Assembly: GCA_017632755.1 (NCBI GenBank)
Contig: JAGBQU010000265.1
Location: 1 to 6,304 of the forward strand
From: Lachnospiraceae bacterium
GTDB lineage: Bacteria > Bacillota_A > Clostridia > Lachnospirales > Lachnospiraceae
DNA length: 6,304 nucleotides
Direction of reading: 5' to 3'
This document shows positions 5,373 through 6,304 of this stretch, in pieces. Numbering within the stretch: the stretch's first letter is position 1; each line of letters starts with the position of its first letter. A program made the translations under genes and the position numbers. The notes under the pieces were generated by a model. The model saw only the letters and a program-made list of their open reading frames with translations. It was not told the origin of the DNA and made no database searches.

Positions 5373-5693
5373 TCAAAAGGATTTAAGCGTACTGATGCGC
5401 TCCACGATATTATTGCCGTATCCGACAGCGGTCGCCCATCCGACATGCTGAGGGTTTTCGTTGATGCCAAGCCACTCCACATAGGGGCAGATGCCTCTCG
5501 TGACATACTGAAATCTTGGATCCACAACATTATGTACCAGATCTTCTGTGCTCGCATATGCTTTCAGATGCTGCACCTGCGCACGGATACCGGTCTGCAC
5601 ATTCTCAAAGGAATTTCCCTTTGCGCCGTTGCCCGTAGCTCCGATCCCCGCAAAATTGTATTGTTCGATTGAAACATCTCCACCGTATTTGAG
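5373..5693 (-). pseudogene. 3' fragment of a glucosaminidase-domain cell-wall hydrolase (truncated at a junction)
   Basis: Reading the minus strand to a TGA at 5375-5373 gives about 106 residues ending in STLKSF. It begins LKYGGDVS and continues through EQYNFAGIGATGNGAKGNSF, VQTGIRAQVQHLKAYAS, VDPRFQYVTRG and YVEWLGINENPQHVGWA. These match the C-terminal half of bacterial N-acetylglucosaminidase domains, which cleave the peptidoglycan glycan strand outside the cell. The first half of the domain, the expected catalytic Glu, any wall-binding repeats and the signal peptide are missing. Upstream of about 5693 the same frame stays open to 5774, but those residues are the antisense of a GH51 gene and fit no glucosaminidase pattern, so the apparent start there is spurious. 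It lies 69 bp upstream of the glycosylphosphotransferase on the same strand, suggesting a shared operon in the source genome. It is probably an intact gene cut by a chimeric join rather than a true pseudogene. Confidence 0.8.
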
Positions 5694-5696
5694 GAG
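5681..5696. other. Putative chimeric junction between two genomes
   Basis: Left of this point the minus strand encodes glucosaminidase; right of it the plus strand encodes GH51. The run GTATTTGAG (5685-5693) fits both families: it reads VFE in the GH51 frame and, on the other strand, LKY of the glucosaminidase. The breakpoint is therefore blurred by about 9 bp of microhomology. There is no insertion sequence, inverted repeat, att-like site or target duplication around it. Confidence 0.75.
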
Positions 5697-6304
5697 CGCT
5701 ATGGAATGATCTGCAAGGCCATCAAGGAAAAATATCCCGACATCATCATTTGCGGCACTGCGGGTCCGTTCCATACCCCATCATCAGACTACACTGAGGG
5801 CTGGGACTATGCCAACAAGCACCGTGACATCATCGACATGCTCGATGAGCATTATTATGAGAGCACGGGGTGGTTCATCAACCATCAGCACTATTACGAT
5901 GACTACGACCGCTCAGCGGCCAAGGTGTATCTCGGCGAATATGCCGCCAGCACCAAGGAAAAACGCCCCAATATCGAAACGGCTCTTGCCGAGGCCATCT
6001 ATCTCTGCAACATCGAGCGCAACGGCGACGTGGTAGCGATGACCTCATACGCCCCGCTGCTCGCCAAGGACAAGCACCACAACTGGAACCCCGACCTCAT
6101 CTATTTCGACAATAACGGAGTGCGTGTCACCCCAAGTTATGAGACACAGCTCCTTTTCTCCACTTACAGCGGCAACCAATACATCTCCTCCACCCTTACA
6201 GCGGATGAGCGCATCGCACGCCGCATCACCGCAAGCATCGTAGAGGACACGCAGACCGGAAAGCGCTATCTCAAGGTAGTCAATGCCCTTCCCACACCGC
6301 TCAC
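5685..6304 (+). CDS. Partial GH51 alpha-L-arabinofuranosidase, Bacteroidota-like (no start, runs off right edge)
   Basis: The plus frame from 5685 to the edge (206 codons plus two bases) encodes a mid-to-C-terminal GH51 fragment that would remove terminal alpha-L-arabinofuranose from arabinans or arabinoxylans. Fragment residues: VFEERYGMICKAIKEKYPDI (1-20), CGTAGPF (23-29), EGWDYA (38-43), LDEHYYESTGWFINHQHYYD (53-72), KVYLGEYAA (80-88) with E85 (codon 5937-5939) at the expected nucleophile position, ERNGDVVAMTSYAPLLA, then WNPDLIYFDNNGVRVTPSYE and LLFSTYSG, which lead into the C-terminal beta domain. The acid/base Glu lies in the missing upstream part. Immediately upstream the frame meets TGA at 5670-5672, and the DNA there is the antisense of the glucosaminidase gene. 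GC-rich third positions (gcc, atc, ctc, ggc, cgc) and the Prevotella/Bacteroides-like sequence differ from the rest of the window. The family call is firm; the source phylum is inferred. Confidence 0.88.

Noticed and set aside
5373..5774. A complete 133-residue minus-strand protein ending in the glucosaminidase domain
   Set aside because: Its first part is the antisense of a strongly recognisable GH51 reading, so the apparent start and N-terminus are products of the junction.
5685..6304. Horizontal transfer of an arabinofuranosidase into the polysaccharide locus
   Set aside because: The fragment has no start and joins mid-domain to another broken gene without any mobile element, so an assembly or library chimera explains it better.

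Overview
The window looks like a surface-polysaccharide / glycerol-phosphate polymer locus from a Gram-positive clostridial organism, most likely a member of Lachnospiraceae. About 620 bases at the right end appear to come from a different genome. The first assignment rests on the protein families: a GT2-like/CDP-glycerol polymerase fusion, a GDPD-type phosphodiesterase with a membrane anchor, a polyprenyl glycosylphosphotransferase and a glucosaminidase of gut-Firmicute type. It is also supported by strong purine-rich ribosome binding sites, moderate GC and families of intergenic hairpin repeats. No ribosomal or tRNA marker is present, so the taxonomy is an inference.

Layout. Positions 1-1390 (minus) hold the first 463 residues of a large enzyme that runs off the left edge. 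It resembles the N-terminal and linker part of glycosyltransferase/CDP-glycerol glycerophosphotransferase fusions. Positions 1391-2268 are an 878-base gene-free interval containing two 37-bp direct repeats, an 82-bp multi-hairpin element closed by a 9-bp inverted repeat, a pair of divergent sigma-A-like promoters and a five-copy 73-bp tandem repeat. Positions 2269-3931 (plus) hold a two-gene operon: a GT2 glycosyltransferase and a membrane-anchored GDPD-family phosphodiesterase, overlapping by 14 bp. Positions 3921-5303 (minus) hold a polyprenyl-phosphate sugar-1-phosphate transferase, which overlaps the phosphodiesterase tail-to-tail by 11 bp. Upstream of it on the same strand is the C-terminal end of a glucosaminidase-domain protein (stop at 5373-5375).

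The glucosaminidase reading stops making family sense near 5685-5695. There the plus strand abruptly becomes an internal-to-C-terminal piece of a GH51 alpha-L-arabinofuranosidase of the Bacteroidota (Prevotella/Bacteroides) style, which runs off the right edge without its own start. Two unrelated genes are cut mid-domain at the same point, on opposite strands, with no mobile element. The best reading is a chimeric join, probably a metagenome assembly or library artefact.

How the genes could work together (inference). The glycosylphosphotransferase would load the first sugar phosphate on the lipid carrier, and the GT2 enzyme would extend the repeat unit. The CDP-glycerol-type enzyme would add glycerol phosphate. 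The anchored phosphodiesterase would act on glycerophosphodiester bonds at the cell surface, and the glucosaminidase would remodel peptidoglycan. The most intriguing non-coding material is the structured, repeat-rich divergent promoter region at 1391-2268.
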